Shown piece by piece: positions 1 through 7,888 of a stretch of 18,240 nucleotides of DNA. Location of the stretch: NCBI GenBank assembly GCA_009921765.1, contig RFXC01000067.1, forward strand, positions 1 through 18,240, read 5' to 3'. Each line of letters opens with the position of its first letter. Position 1 is the first letter of the stretch. The position numbers and the translations under genes were made by a program. Under the pieces are notes generated by a model that had not been told where the DNA came from, searched no databases, and worked only from the letters and a program-made list of their open reading frames with translations. Origin of the DNA: Betaproteobacteria bacterium (GTDB lineage Bacteria; Pseudomonadota; Gammaproteobacteria; Burkholderiales; Burkholderiaceae).

Positions 1-2050
1 CTTCACCGACCTCGCACTGGAGGTTGGCGACCAGCGTTTCAGCGCCAAAGTACTCACCACCCCGCGCGCACCGGAGGAAGGCGTACTCAACGGTATCGAA
101 CAAATTCTCGAACGCGCTGGCCTGAAAGCGGCCGCCATCACGCAGATCATTCACGGCACCACCCTCGCCACCAATGCGGTTATCGAACGAAAGGGCGCCC
201 GCACCGCCCTGATCACCACAGAGGGCTTTCGCGACTCGATCGAAATGGCGTTTGAAAACCGATTCGAGCAATACGACATCCTGATGGACAAGCCCGATCC
301 CCTGGTGCCACGCACCCTGCGCCTCGGCGTGCCCGAGCGGATCGATGCGCGCGGCAACGTGGTGAAGCCCCTCGACGAGGCGGCCTTGCTGGCGCTGGTG
401 CCCGAACTCGTGAGGCAGCGGGTAGAAAGCGTTGCAATCGGGTTTTTGCACGCGTATTCATGGCCACAGCACGAGGAGCGCGCCGCAGCCCTCCTTCGCC
501 AGCATCTGCCTGATCTGTGGATTACGCTCTCTTCCGATGTCAGCCCAGAGATCCGCGAATTCGAACGATTCTCCACCGCGGTGGCAAACGCCTACGTCCA
601 GCCGGTCATCGCCGGATACCTGGGACGACTGCGCGATGCGCTGACGGGCCGAGGCTTCGATTGCCCGGTGTTTCTCATCACCTCGGCGGGAGGCCTCTGT
701 ACGCTGGAAGCAGCGCGCCAGTATCCGATCCGACTGGTTGAATCCGGCCCGGCCGGAGGCGCGATTCTGGCATCCAGGCTGGCACAACAGTGCGCCTTTG
801 ATCAGGTCGTCTCCTTCGACATGGGCGGCACCACCGCCAAGATCTGTCTGATCGATGACGGCGAACCACAGTACGCCCGCACCTTCGAGGTCGCGCGTGC
901 CTACCGATTCATGAAAGGTAGCGGACTGCCGCTACGGATACCAGTCGTGGAAATGGTCGAAATCGGCGCGGGTGGCGGCTCGATTGCCGGCGTCGACGCG
1001 ATGCGCCGCATTCACGTCGGTCCGGAAAGCGCAGCCTCCGAACCCGGTCCCGCCTGTTACGGACGCGGGGGTACCCGGGCCACCGTCACCGACGCCGATG
1101 TCATTTTGGGCACGATTGACCCCTCGCGATTCGCAGGTGGAAGCATTCAACTGGATCCCGCGTTGGCTGCCTCAGCGATGCAGGTCTCGCTGGGGAAACT
1201 TGGGTTCACCGCAGAGCAGGCCGCCTTCGGAATCGTTGAAGTCGTAGAAGAGAACATGGCCAACGCCGCACGTATTCACGCGGTGGAGCGCGGCAAGGAA
1301 CTCGCCGGGCGCACCATGATTGCCTTCGGGGGCGCCGCACCGCTTCATGCCGCGCGCCTGGCCGACAAACTGGGGATCGATCAGGTCATGATTCCCTCAG
1401 GCGCCGGGGTGGGCTCGGCGGTTGGATTTCTTCTTGCGCCGGTGGCGTATGAGACTGTCCGTACCCGCTACACGCTGCTGGACGACGCCCTCGACACTCA
1501 TGCCCTGGATGCGATGCGCACCGAGATGCGGGCGGAAGCCGCATCATTCATCCGCAAGGGCGCACAGCACGGTGAGCTTTCCCAGGCCTGGACTGCAGAC
1601 ATGCGCTACCGCGGCCAAGGACACGATCTCACTGTCCCCATCCCTGCCGATGATTTTTCGAGCGCGAGTGCACGCAACGCGGTCGAGCAACTCACCGCAC
1701 TCTTCGAACTGGAATATGAGCGCGTCTTCGGCATCACCATTCCCGGCATGCAAGTCGAAGTGATGAGCTGGGCACTCCGCATGTCAGCGCCCAAACCGCC
1801 ACTGCCGCCCTGTCCGCCCATGCCGGCGGCCGAGCAGGCGAGCGCGCGCGGCGAGCGGCAGGTTTTTGATGCGCGCACTGGCAAGCGTCGTACGGTTCCC
1901 CTCTACTGGCGCTTTGACCTGGTGCCAGGCGCCGACGTGCCCGGTCCTGCGGTCATTGCCGAGGAAGAAACATCGACCGTCGTCACCGAGGGCTTTAATG
2001 CCCAAATCAATGCGTTGGGTCACATCGTGATGCAGAGAAAGCGGAGTTGA
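1..2050 (+). CDS. hyuA: HyuA-type hydantoinase/oxoprolinase/carboxylase subunit A (5' partial)
   Basis: ATP-dependent subunit of the HyuA family (N-methylhydantoinase A, 5-oxoprolinase, acetone/acetophenone carboxylase, caprolactamase), which phosphorylates a carbonyl so that an amide bond can be opened or a carboxylation can occur. The open frame runs back to base 2 and reads FTD at the window edge, the end of the family's N-terminal GGTFTD phosphate loop, so only about 10-15 residues lie upstream; ATG at 245 is internal. Seen directly: HGTTLATNAVIERKGA (152-199), the second ASKHA phosphate loop DMGGTTAK (818-841), a GAGGGS motif, PGPACYGRGG and AFGGAAPLHA (1322-1351). The visible 682 residues fit the usual size of about 690. 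The stop lies 4 bp before hyuB, its obligate partner in this family. Fold assignment is sure; the actual substrate (cyclic imide, lactam or ketone) cannot be read from sequence. A third, small acetone-carboxylase-type subunit is not seen. Confidence 0.93.
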   Translation, partial: FTDLALEVGDQRFSAKVLTTPRAPEEGVLNGIEQILERAGLKAAAITQIIHGTTLATNAVIERKGARTALITTEGFRDSIEMAFENRFEQYDILMDKPDPLVPRTLRLGVPERIDARGNVVKPLDEAALLALVPELVRQRVESVAIGFLHAYSWPQHEERAAALLRQHLPDLWITLSSDVSPEIREFERFSTAVANAYVQPVIAGYLGRLRDALTGRGFDCPVFLITSAGGLCTLEAARQYPIRLVESGPAGGAILASRLAQQCAFDQVVSFDMGGTTAKICLIDDGEPQYARTFEVARAYRFMKGSGLPLRIPVVEMVEIGAGGGSIAGVDAMRRIHVGPESAASEPGPACYGRGGTRATVTDADVILGTIDPSRFAGGSIQLDPALAASAMQVSLGKLGFTAEQAAFGIVEVVEENMANAARIHAVERGKELAGRTMIAFGGAAPLHAARLADKLGIDQVMIPSGAGVGSAVGFLLAPVAYETVRTRYTLLDDALDTHALDAMRTEMRAEAASFIRKGAQHGELSQAWTADMRYRGQGHDLTVPIPADDFSSASARNAVEQLTALFELEYERVFGITIPGMQVEVMSWALRMSAPKPPLPPCPPMPAAEQASARGERQVFDARTGKRRTVPLYWRFDLVPGADVPGPAVIAEEETSTVVTEGFNAQINALGHIVMQRKRS

Positions 2051-2054
2051 AACC

Positions 2055-3803
2055 ATGAATGCCCCCGCCGACACGCAAGTATCCTCGCTCTCCCAGATCC
2101 AGATGCAGGTGATGTGGGACCGACTGATCGCAGTCACCGAAGAGCAGTCCCTCACGCTGATTCGCACCGGCTTTTCCACTTCCACGCGCGAGGCGGGCGA
2201 CGTCTCGGCAGGCGTGTTCGACACCCAGGGCAATATGCTGGCGCAGGCCGTCACCGGCACTCCGGGTCATGTCAACGCCATGGCTCGCGCCGTCCGGCAT
2301 TTTCTGGAAAAGTTTCCAGCCGAGACCATGCGAGATGGCGATGTGTTCTTCACCAACGACCCCTGGAAGGGGACCGGGCACCTTCATGACTTCACGTTTG
2401 TAACACCCACGTTCCGGCGGGGTCGTATGGTCGGACTCTTTGCCTCCACCAGCCACATGGTCGACGTCGGCGGCCGAGGCATGGGTCCCGATTCGCGGCA
2501 GGTCTACGAAGAGGGTATCTACATCCCGCTCATGCACTTCGCCCGTGAAGGCCGCACCGAGGACGCGCTTCTCGAAGTGATCCGCAATAACGTGAGAGAG
2601 CCCACCCAGGTGATTGGCGACCTGTTTTCGCTCTCGGCAAGCAACAAGGTAGGGGGCCGCCGCCTGATCGCCATGATGGACGAGTTCAATCTCGATTCAC
2701 TCGATGAGCTCGCGCATCACATCCTTGAGCGCTCCCGAGAAGCAAGCATCGAAGCGGTTCGGAGCATCCGTCCGGGCACCTACCGCAACGAGATGATGGT
2801 GGATGGCTATGACAAGCCCATCCGCTTGATGGCCGCGCTGACCGTGCACGACGATCACATTGCTGTCGACTTCAGTGGCACTGACCCCACTTCGCCATTC
2901 GGAATCAACGTCCCGTTCTGTTACACCGAGGCCTACACGGCATTCGGCATCAAGTGCATCGTGGCGCCCAAAATCCCCAACAATGCAGGCTCGCTATCGG
3001 TTATTCGGGTGAGTGCGCCGGACGGCTGCATCCTGAACGCCATCCACCCTGCACCCGTGGCCACCCGCCACATCACCGGTCAGCTGCTGCCCGATCTCAT
3101 GTTCGGCTGTCTTTCTCAAGCCATCCCTGACGGCGTTCCGGCAGAAGGCACGTCATGCCTCTGGAATCTGTTCGCAATGGGCGGTGATTCACGCGTTGAG
3201 GCCGACGCGGCGCAGGTGGCTGGTTCCAAGGTGTTCAATGTGATGAGCTTTCACTCGGGCGGCACCGGGGCAAGACCGGGCAAGGACGGTATGTCGGCGA
3301 CCGCATTTCCCAGCGGTGTCCGGAACTGTCCAATCGAGATCACCGAGGCCCTGTCGCCGATCCTGGTCACCCGCAAGGAATACCGGATCGACTCTGGCGG
3401 CGCCGGTGAGTTCCGTGGCGGACTTGGACAGGTCATGGAGGCCATTCACCTCGATGGATCGCCCTTTCTGATCAGCGCCAACTACGACCGCGTCATCTTT
3501 CCACCTCGCGGCCGGGACGGGGGCGGTAACGGCATGATCGGAAAACTCCGCAAGGGCTCTGGGCCCTCGTTGCGGGGCAAGGGTCAGCAGACCATTCCTG
3601 CGGGTGACTCCTTCGTGATGGAAGCGCCAGGCGGTGGCGGATTGGGTGATCCGTCGCGCCGCGACCCAGCGCTTGTTGCCGCAGATGTGAAGGCTGGCCT
3701 GGTTTCACGAGAAGCCGCTGAGCGCGACTATCGGGTTGCGCTGAACGTCGAGGGCGAGGTGGATGACAAAGCAACCCGACGGCTGCGCAACGCCGCAGCC
3801 TGA
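2055..3803 (+). CDS. hyuB: HyuB-type hydantoinase/oxoprolinase/carboxylase subunit B
   Basis: Partner subunit of HyuA, 582 residues, the normal size of the HyuB family. It supplies the second half of the active site in N-methylhydantoinase, oxoprolinase and acetophenone-carboxylase complexes. Family landmarks are in order: TREAGDVSAGVFD (43-56), FFTNDPWKGTGHLHDF (98-113), whose Asp and His residues belong to the conserved metal-site region, SHMVDVGGRGMG (133-144), a central DFSGTDPTSPFGINVP stretch, and a C-terminal GGGGLGDPSRRDP motif followed by a DVKAGLVSREAAERDY helix. GGAG at 2043-2046 lies 8 bases before the ATG, inside the end of hyuA, so translation is probably coupled. No frameshift or missing block was seen. 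HyuAB is soluble and cytoplasmic. The reaction cannot be fixed: hydantoin-like ring opening, lactam hydrolysis or carboxylation are all possible. The LLM and flavoprotein genes downstream argue for degradation of a cyclic compound. Confidence 0.94.
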   Translation: MNAPADTQVSSLSQIQMQVMWDRLIAVTEEQSLTLIRTGFSTSTREAGDVSAGVFDTQGNMLAQAVTGTPGHVNAMARAVRHFLEKFPAETMRDGDVFFTNDPWKGTGHLHDFTFVTPTFRRGRMVGLFASTSHMVDVGGRGMGPDSRQVYEEGIYIPLMHFAREGRTEDALLEVIRNNVREPTQVIGDLFSLSASNKVGGRRLIAMMDEFNLDSLDELAHHILERSREASIEAVRSIRPGTYRNEMMVDGYDKPIRLMAALTVHDDHIAVDFSGTDPTSPFGINVPFCYTEAYTAFGIKCIVAPKIPNNAGSLSVIRVSAPDGCILNAIHPAPVATRHITGQLLPDLMFGCLSQAIPDGVPAEGTSCLWNLFAMGGDSRVEADAAQVAGSKVFNVMSFHSGGTGARPGKDGMSATAFPSGVRNCPIEITEALSPILVTRKEYRIDSGGAGEFRGGLGQVMEAIHLDGSPFLISANYDRVIFPPRGRDGGGNGMIGKLRKGSGPSLRGKGQQTIPAGDSFVMEAPGGGGLGDPSRRDPALVAADVKAGLVSREAAERDYRVALNVEGEVDDKATRRLRNAAA

Positions 3804-3807
3804 CGGG

Positions 3808-3825
3808 ATGCCGTACGCGCGGCAT
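3808..3825 (+). other. Short hairpin between hyuB and the LLM gene
   Basis: A perfect 6-bp inverted repeat (ATGCCG ... CGGCAT) encloses a 6-base loop, just after the hyuB stop. No run of T follows, so it is not a standard rho-independent terminator. It could be an RNA-stability or processing element that sets different levels for hyuAB and the downstream genes, or chance in GC-rich DNA. Confidence 0.35.
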
Positions 3826-3836
3826 TAACGATTGAC

Positions 3837-3840
3837 GGAG
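3837..3840 (+). promoter_or_regulatory. Ribosome binding site deciding the LLM-1 start
   Basis: GGAG followed by six bases (ATAACA) and ATG at 3847. A TTG codon at 3832 is also in frame, but it overlaps the region used by this Shine-Dalgarno sequence, and the N-terminus from 3847 aligns residue for residue with the paralogue at 6887-7888. The start at 3847 is therefore preferred. Confidence 0.75.
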
Positions 3841-3846
3841 ATAACA

Positions 3847-4854
3847 ATGCGAGTCAGCGCAGGACTTCCAACCGGGATGGAGGGACTTACCTATCCCATC
3901 CCTTTTTCTGATCCCGAAAATGTCATCAGGATCGCTGTATCAGCCGAGAAATTTGGCTATGACTCGGTCTGGGGCAACGATCACATGACAACCCAGCACT
4001 ATGTACGCGAGGAATTCCCGGTGCCGCCCCGGTTCTGGGAACCGCTCATGGTCTACGCCTACCTGGCCTCGATCACCACCCGCCTTCGATTCGGCACGGG
4101 AATTCTGGTGACTCCCATGCGGCGCGACATCGTTGCCACGGCCAAGCAGATCTGTACGCTGGACCACTTCAGCGGCGGCCGCTTCGAACTCGGTGTCGGG
4201 ATCGGTGCCTACCGGGAAGAGTTCGATGCGGTACAACCCGATAGTCCGCTGCAGCGCGGCGATATCGTTGAGGAGAGCATCACCGCATTCAACAAGCTGT
4301 TCAGCGAGCGGGTTTCTTCATTCGAAGGCAGCTTCTACCGCTGGCGGGATGTTGAACTTTATCCAAAGCCCCTTCAGAAGCGTCTGCCTATTTTGGTGGG
4401 AGGCAACAACCCCAACAACATCCGGCGCGCGGTCGAACAGGCCGACGGATGGCTACCCGCAGGCCTGCATGTATCGCAGGTGAGAAAGGGCGTAGCCACT
4501 CTCAAGGAGCATGCCGAGCGCGTTGGGCGCGACTGGCGCGAGGTTGAAGTGGCACCGCAATGGATCGTACGCATTGAAAGCCAGCGCCCGAAAGCGATCG
4601 ACGCGTTCGAGAGTTCGCAGATGTACAAGCACCTGGTGTCGCTGCGGAAATCCACGCTCAAGGACCAGGGCGATATCAAGATGGAAGACTCGAACCTGGT
4701 CGGCACACCGGCGGAAATCATCGACAAGGCCAACGCGCTGCGCGAGGCGGGGGTCACGCATCTGCTCGGGCTTTACTTCGCTGCCAATTCGGTAGACGAC
4801 CTGGTCGATCAGATGCAACGCTTTTCTGAAGATGTGATGCCGCATCTGGGATGA
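3847..4854 (+). CDS. LLM-class flavin/F420-dependent oxidoreductase (LLM-1)
   Basis: A 335-residue luciferase-like (bacterial luciferase/F420-dependent reductase) TIM-barrel protein. Such enzymes use FMNH2 as monooxygenases or F420H2 as hydride transferases. Visible landmarks: an N-terminal beta strand and PTGMEG (8-13), SVWGNDHMTTQ (40-50), LDHFSGGRFELGVGIGAYREEF (105-126; the family's S-G-R and GxGxGxxxEEF turn), PILVGGNN in the second half and a closing GVTHLLGLYF strand. It is a clear paralogue of the minus-strand gene at 6887-7888: about 30 of the first 54 residues are identical by eye, with no gaps. It sits 43 bp after hyuB and 7 bp before the flavoprotein gene, so it belongs to the same operon. 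Cofactor choice is not decidable from motifs alone; the nearby F420 biosynthesis operon makes F420 the favoured inference. Substrate unknown. Confidence 0.9.
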   Translation: MRVSAGLPTGMEGLTYPIPFSDPENVIRIAVSAEKFGYDSVWGNDHMTTQHYVREEFPVPPRFWEPLMVYAYLASITTRLRFGTGILVTPMRRDIVATAKQICTLDHFSGGRFELGVGIGAYREEFDAVQPDSPLQRGDIVEESITAFNKLFSERVSSFEGSFYRWRDVELYPKPLQKRLPILVGGNNPNNIRRAVEQADGWLPAGLHVSQVRKGVATLKEHAERVGRDWREVEVAPQWIVRIESQRPKAIDAFESSQMYKHLVSLRKSTLKDQGDIKMEDSNLVGTPAEIIDKANALREAGVTHLLGLYFAANSVDDLVDQMQRFSEDVMPHLG

Positions 4855-4861
4855 CGGCAAC

Positions 4862-6547
4862 ATGAGAACGCTGGAAACCGATGTGCTGGTGATTGGCGCG
4901 GGCGGCGCGGGGATGTATTCGGCCCTCGCAGCCGCAGCGCACGGCGCGTCGGTCATCCTGGCTGACAGGAGCCTGATCGGGCGTGGCGGGGCCACCGTCA
5001 TGGCACAAATGACCGTTGCCGGCGCATTGGGCGGCGGTGATGTTGGCAGCCACCATGCCGACACACTCGAGGCGGGCCGCGGGCTCTGCGACCCTGAGCT
5101 CGTTGAACTCCTCTGCAGCGATGCGGCCGACGTGATCGCTCAAATGGAGCAGTGGGGGGCAGGCTGGGCCCGTGAAGCCGATGGCGCTTACAAGTTCGTC
5201 AACGCCCCGGGTCATGCTGTTCCGCGTTGCGTCTATGTCGAGTTCCTGGCAACCGGTGTCGCGGTCTCTCGTACACTGCGCACACAACTGGTTCGAAACG
5301 AGCGTGTCCGCCGAATCGGCGAACTGATGGTGATTGACGCGCTGGTGGTCAATGGCATCTGTGCCGGCGCACTTGCGCTACACCTGCCCACGGGGCAGCC
5401 CGTGGTGCTGCGCGCCCGCGCCACCGTTCTTGCCACCGGAGGACTCACACGCCTTTATGCACGCAACAGTGCATCGGCCAATATGGGCGGCGACGGTTAT
5501 TCGCTTGCGTTGCGGGCGGGCGCCGAACTGGTCGACATGGAGTTTGTTCAGTTCTTTCCTATCGGACACCTGGCGCCACGCCTGGTTGGAATGGATCCGA
5601 TCATGTGGGACGCTTTCCGCTACAAGCTCGGAGGCCGGTTGCTCAACGGGCAGCTGGAGGAGTTCGTGCAGCACTACGGCGAAGCGTCCGACCGCTACAC
5701 CCTTACCCGCGACCAGGCCACCTACGCGATCACGCGTGAAGTCGAGGCCGGACGCGGTTCGCCGCACGGCGGTGCCTGGCTGTCGTTTACGCATTGCACG
5801 GAAGGCGCGCTTCGCGAGGCGTTTGGGCCAATCATCGATCGGCTGGCGCGAAATGGCATCGATTTAACCAGGCAGATGGTGGAAGTCGCCCCGATCGCCC
5901 ACTATCACATGGGCGGAGTGCGGGTCGATTCCTCGATGGCAACCAGGGTGGCGGGGCTCTTTGCCGCGGGCGAGGCGGTCGGAGGCGCAAACGGTGCCAA
6001 TCGACTCTCCGGTAACGCGGTCACCGAGGCGTTGGTATTTGGTCGGCGAGCAGGCGAGAGCGCAGCCGCCTTCGCGCGGGCCGCTCCGCGCGACCTGGAC
6101 GTCGGCGCGGCAGCCGAGTCGGCAGCCGCGCTACTGCAATGTGATGACACCACGCGCGCCATCGCCAATCCGGCTGCGCTGATCGCCGAACTGCAGCAAC
6201 TCATGACGCGTGAGGTGGGTCCCTTCCGGGACGCGAGCAACCTTCAGCGAGCGCTGGAGCGTATCCGGGCGATGCGGGCGCTAATCGGCCTGCGGCCACC
6301 CTCAAGCGCCACTGGCTTCGATACCGTTCTCCTCGATTGGCTGGATCTGCGCGGAATGCTGGAAACAGCAGAAGTGGTGACGCTGTCAGCGCTTGAGCGA
6401 ACTGAAAGCCGAGGCGCGCATCAGCGACTCGACTTCCCCGGTTTGGACCCCGGGTGGGGAGTCAATCTGGTCGCGGCTGCAGACGGCGGATCAACGCGCC
6501 TGCGCAGGCACCCGATCGCGATGCCGTCGAAGGAGCGCGTTCAATGA
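4862..6547 (+). CDS. FAD-dependent oxidoreductase, SdhA/FrdA/NadB superfamily
   Basis: A 561-residue flavoprotein of the succinate dehydrogenase/fumarate reductase/L-aspartate oxidase family. It shows the N-terminal dinucleotide fold DVLVIGAGGAGMYSALAAAAHGA (7-29), the ATGGLTRLYA strand, TRDQATYAI, AHYHMGGVRVD (346-356) with the catalytic-type His347, and GANRLSGNAVTEALVFGRRAG (378-398) with the substrate-type Arg381. Two positions differ from true FrdA. The RSHT histidine that binds FAD covalently is replaced within RGGATV (41-46), suggesting non-covalent FAD as in NadB. The substrate motif HPTG is changed to FPIG (232-235). A plain succinate/fumarate reaction is therefore unlikely; dehydrogenation or reduction of a C-C or C-N bond in another acid is inferred. 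The stop overlaps the next start (ATGA, 6544-6547), so flavoprotein and 2Fe-2S protein are probably a two-subunit enzyme. No membrane anchor is encoded nearby. Confidence 0.9.
   Translation: MRTLETDVLVIGAGGAGMYSALAAAAHGASVILADRSLIGRGGATVMAQMTVAGALGGGDVGSHHADTLEAGRGLCDPELVELLCSDAADVIAQMEQWGAGWAREADGAYKFVNAPGHAVPRCVYVEFLATGVAVSRTLRTQLVRNERVRRIGELMVIDALVVNGICAGALALHLPTGQPVVLRARATVLATGGLTRLYARNSASANMGGDGYSLALRAGAELVDMEFVQFFPIGHLAPRLVGMDPIMWDAFRYKLGGRLLNGQLEEFVQHYGEASDRYTLTRDQATYAITREVEAGRGSPHGGAWLSFTHCTEGALREAFGPIIDRLARNGIDLTRQMVEVAPIAHYHMGGVRVDSSMATRVAGLFAAGEAVGGANGANRLSGNAVTEALVFGRRAGESAAAFARAAPRDLDVGAAAESAAALLQCDDTTRAIANPAALIAELQQLMTREVGPFRDASNLQRALERIRAMRALIGLRPPSSATGFDTVLLDWLDLRGMLETAEVVTLSALERTESRGAHQRLDFPGLDPGWGVNLVAAADGGSTRLRRHPIAMPSKERVQ
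6530..6535 (+). promoter_or_regulatory. Strong ribosome binding site for the 2Fe-2S gene
   Basis: AAGGAG, 8 bases before ATG 6544 and inside the end of the flavoprotein gene. It fixes the 2Fe-2S start at 6544 rather than an upstream in-frame ATG at 6454, which would put a long overlap inside the flavoprotein gene. Confidence 0.8.
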
Positions 6548-6882
6548 ATCCATCTCAGGTCAATCTTGAAGTGGTTCGCTCAGGTACCGATGGCGAGCGC
6601 CACACCCAGCACTGGCCCGTACCGTTCGAAACCGGTCAAACTGTTCTCGACGCGCTTCGCTGGATTCGCGAAAACTCGGATCCCAGCCTGGGGTTTCGCT
6701 ACTCTTGCATCAATGCGAACGCATGCAAGGAATGCATGATGCTGATTGACGGCAAGGTGCAGTACGCTTGCCTCGCGCGTCTGGAACCGCGAACGATGCG
6801 GATCGAACCGCTTCCGAAAAAGCGCCTGATCCGCGATCTGATCACCGAGATTTCACCAGGCGATGAGCGGCTGGACGGCTGA
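6544..6882 (+). CDS. Single-domain 2Fe-2S protein, SdhB/FrdB N-terminal type
   Basis: A 112-residue protein matching only the plant-ferredoxin-like N-terminal domain of succinate dehydrogenase/fumarate reductase iron-sulfur subunits: GQTVLDALRWIRE (31-43), then a cysteine cluster C55, C61, C64, C76, and the domain-closing IEPLPKKRLIRDLITEI (87-103). Full-length SdhB/FrdB is about 240 residues and adds two more iron-sulfur clusters; that half is absent. The first cysteine gap is C-x5-C rather than the C-x4-C usual in SdhB. Start chosen from the AAGGAG site and the ATGA overlap with the flavoprotein gene. It most likely carries electrons to or from that flavoprotein in the cytoplasm. The gene ends 4 bp before the convergent LLM-B gene, so a rearrangement that removed the rest is conceivable, but the protein ends at a natural domain boundary. 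Confidence 0.88.
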   Translation: MNPSQVNLEVVRSGTDGERHTQHWPVPFETGQTVLDALRWIRENSDPSLGFRYSCINANACKECMMLIDGKVQYACLARLEPRTMRIEPLPKKRLIRDLITEISPGDERLDG

Positions 6883-6886
6883 TTGC

Positions 6887-7888
6887 CTAGCGCACGAGTC
6901 CGGCAACTTCGGCAAACCAGCCGACCTGCTCCTCGAATTCCGACACGGTATCGGTGGGAAACATCAGCGCGCAGCAGTGATCGACGCCCATCTCGGCGAG
7001 TGCCTGCAGCTTCCCGGCAACCGTTTCAGGCGAACCAATCAGGTTGCAGACCACCTGCTGGGATAGATCCCGCGCGGTGTAGGCGAGCGATTTTCGATGC
7101 GCGACCAACCGGCTTGCCATATAGCGAGCCTCGGCTGCGGCATCGGTGTCATCGATCGTCACTGAGAACTCAATCGCCACCTCAACCGCCGAGCGCTCAC
7201 GCCCCGCAGTTTCAGTTTGATCCCGCAGCATCAAGATTCGCTCAGCCAACTCCGACCACGGACGCCAGGCGGGCATCCAGCCCTGCCCCCAGCGCGCTGC
7301 ACGTTCGAGCGCTGCAAGGTTGTGTCCGCCAAAATAGATCGGGAGGGGCGACTGCACCGGCTTGGGAAACATTTCGATGCCGTGGCAGGCGTAGTAAACC
7401 CCTTCATGATCGACACGCGGATCGGTGAAGAGCCGCCGGATCAGCTGCACGCCCTCTTCCAGCATGTCGCCCCGACGCGCGCCGCCCGCCACCCTCGGCA
7501 TGACCGCTTCGAATTCCTCTCGATAGGCTCCGACCCCCACGCCCATGAGCGCTCGCCCCGCCGACAGCTGGTCAAGCGTTGAAAACTGTTTGGCGAGCCA
7601 GACCGGGTCACGCATCGGCAGAACCGACACAGAGGTACCGACTCTGAGCGATTGCGTGCTCGCCGCCACAAAAGCGAGCACCGTCATCACTTCATAAAAA
7701 TTAGGCGGTGTCTGAGCATGAAGATCGCGCAGATAGCGTTGCGTTGTGATGTGGTCATTCCCCCAGACCGCCCAATACCCCAGACGCTCACACAACTGCC
7801 CGAGGCGCACGAAATCGTCTGGCCGGGCAAAAGGGATCGGATGCATCAGCCCTTCGAAACCGGTTGGAAGACAAACACTGTGGCGCAT
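6887..7888 (-). CDS. LLM-class flavin/F420-dependent oxidoreductase (LLM-B)
   Basis: A 333-residue luciferase-like TIM-barrel oxidoreductase, last gene of the minus-strand operon. It is a paralogue of LLM-1 on the opposite strand: shared PTGxEGLxxPIPF (8-20), VWGNDHxTTQxYxR (41-54), LDQLSAGRALMGVGVGAYREEF (105-126) and RRGDMLEE, all at the same residue positions. PIYFGGHN marks the second half of the barrel. The ATG directly abuts the stop codon of the upstream LLM-A gene (TGA-ATG on the minus strand), which implies translational coupling. The stop is 4 bp from the convergent 2Fe-2S gene, leaving no room for a conventional terminator. F420 use is inferred from context; FMN is the alternative. 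The pair may act on successive intermediates, on stereoisomers, or as a heteromer. Confidence 0.9.
   Translation of the reverse strand: MRHSVCLPTGFEGLMHPIPFARPDDFVRLGQLCERLGYWAVWGNDHITTQRYLRDLHAQTPPNFYEVMTVLAFVAASTQSLRVGTSVSVLPMRDPVWLAKQFSTLDQLSAGRALMGVGVGAYREEFEAVMPRVAGGARRGDMLEEGVQLIRRLFTDPRVDHEGVYYACHGIEMFPKPVQSPLPIYFGGHNLAALERAARWGQGWMPAWRPWSELAERILMLRDQTETAGRERSAVEVAIEFSVTIDDTDAAAEARYMASRLVAHRKSLAYTARDLSQQVVCNLIGSPETVAGKLQALAEMGVDHCCALMFPTDTVSEFEEQVGWFAEVAGLVR

Noticed and set aside
245..2050. Treating ATG 245 as the real hyuA start
   Set aside because: The conserved N-terminal part (from FTD to the HGTT...ERKGA motif) is in frame upstream, so the gene enters from outside the window.
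2007..2537. Minus-strand open frame of 176 codons spanning the hyuA-hyuB junction
   Set aside because: Opposite two family-typical genes; no start context or motif.
6454..6543. N-terminal extension of the 2Fe-2S protein
   Set aside because: It would overlap the flavoprotein by 94 bases without motif support; AAGGAG at 6530-6535 points to ATG 6544.
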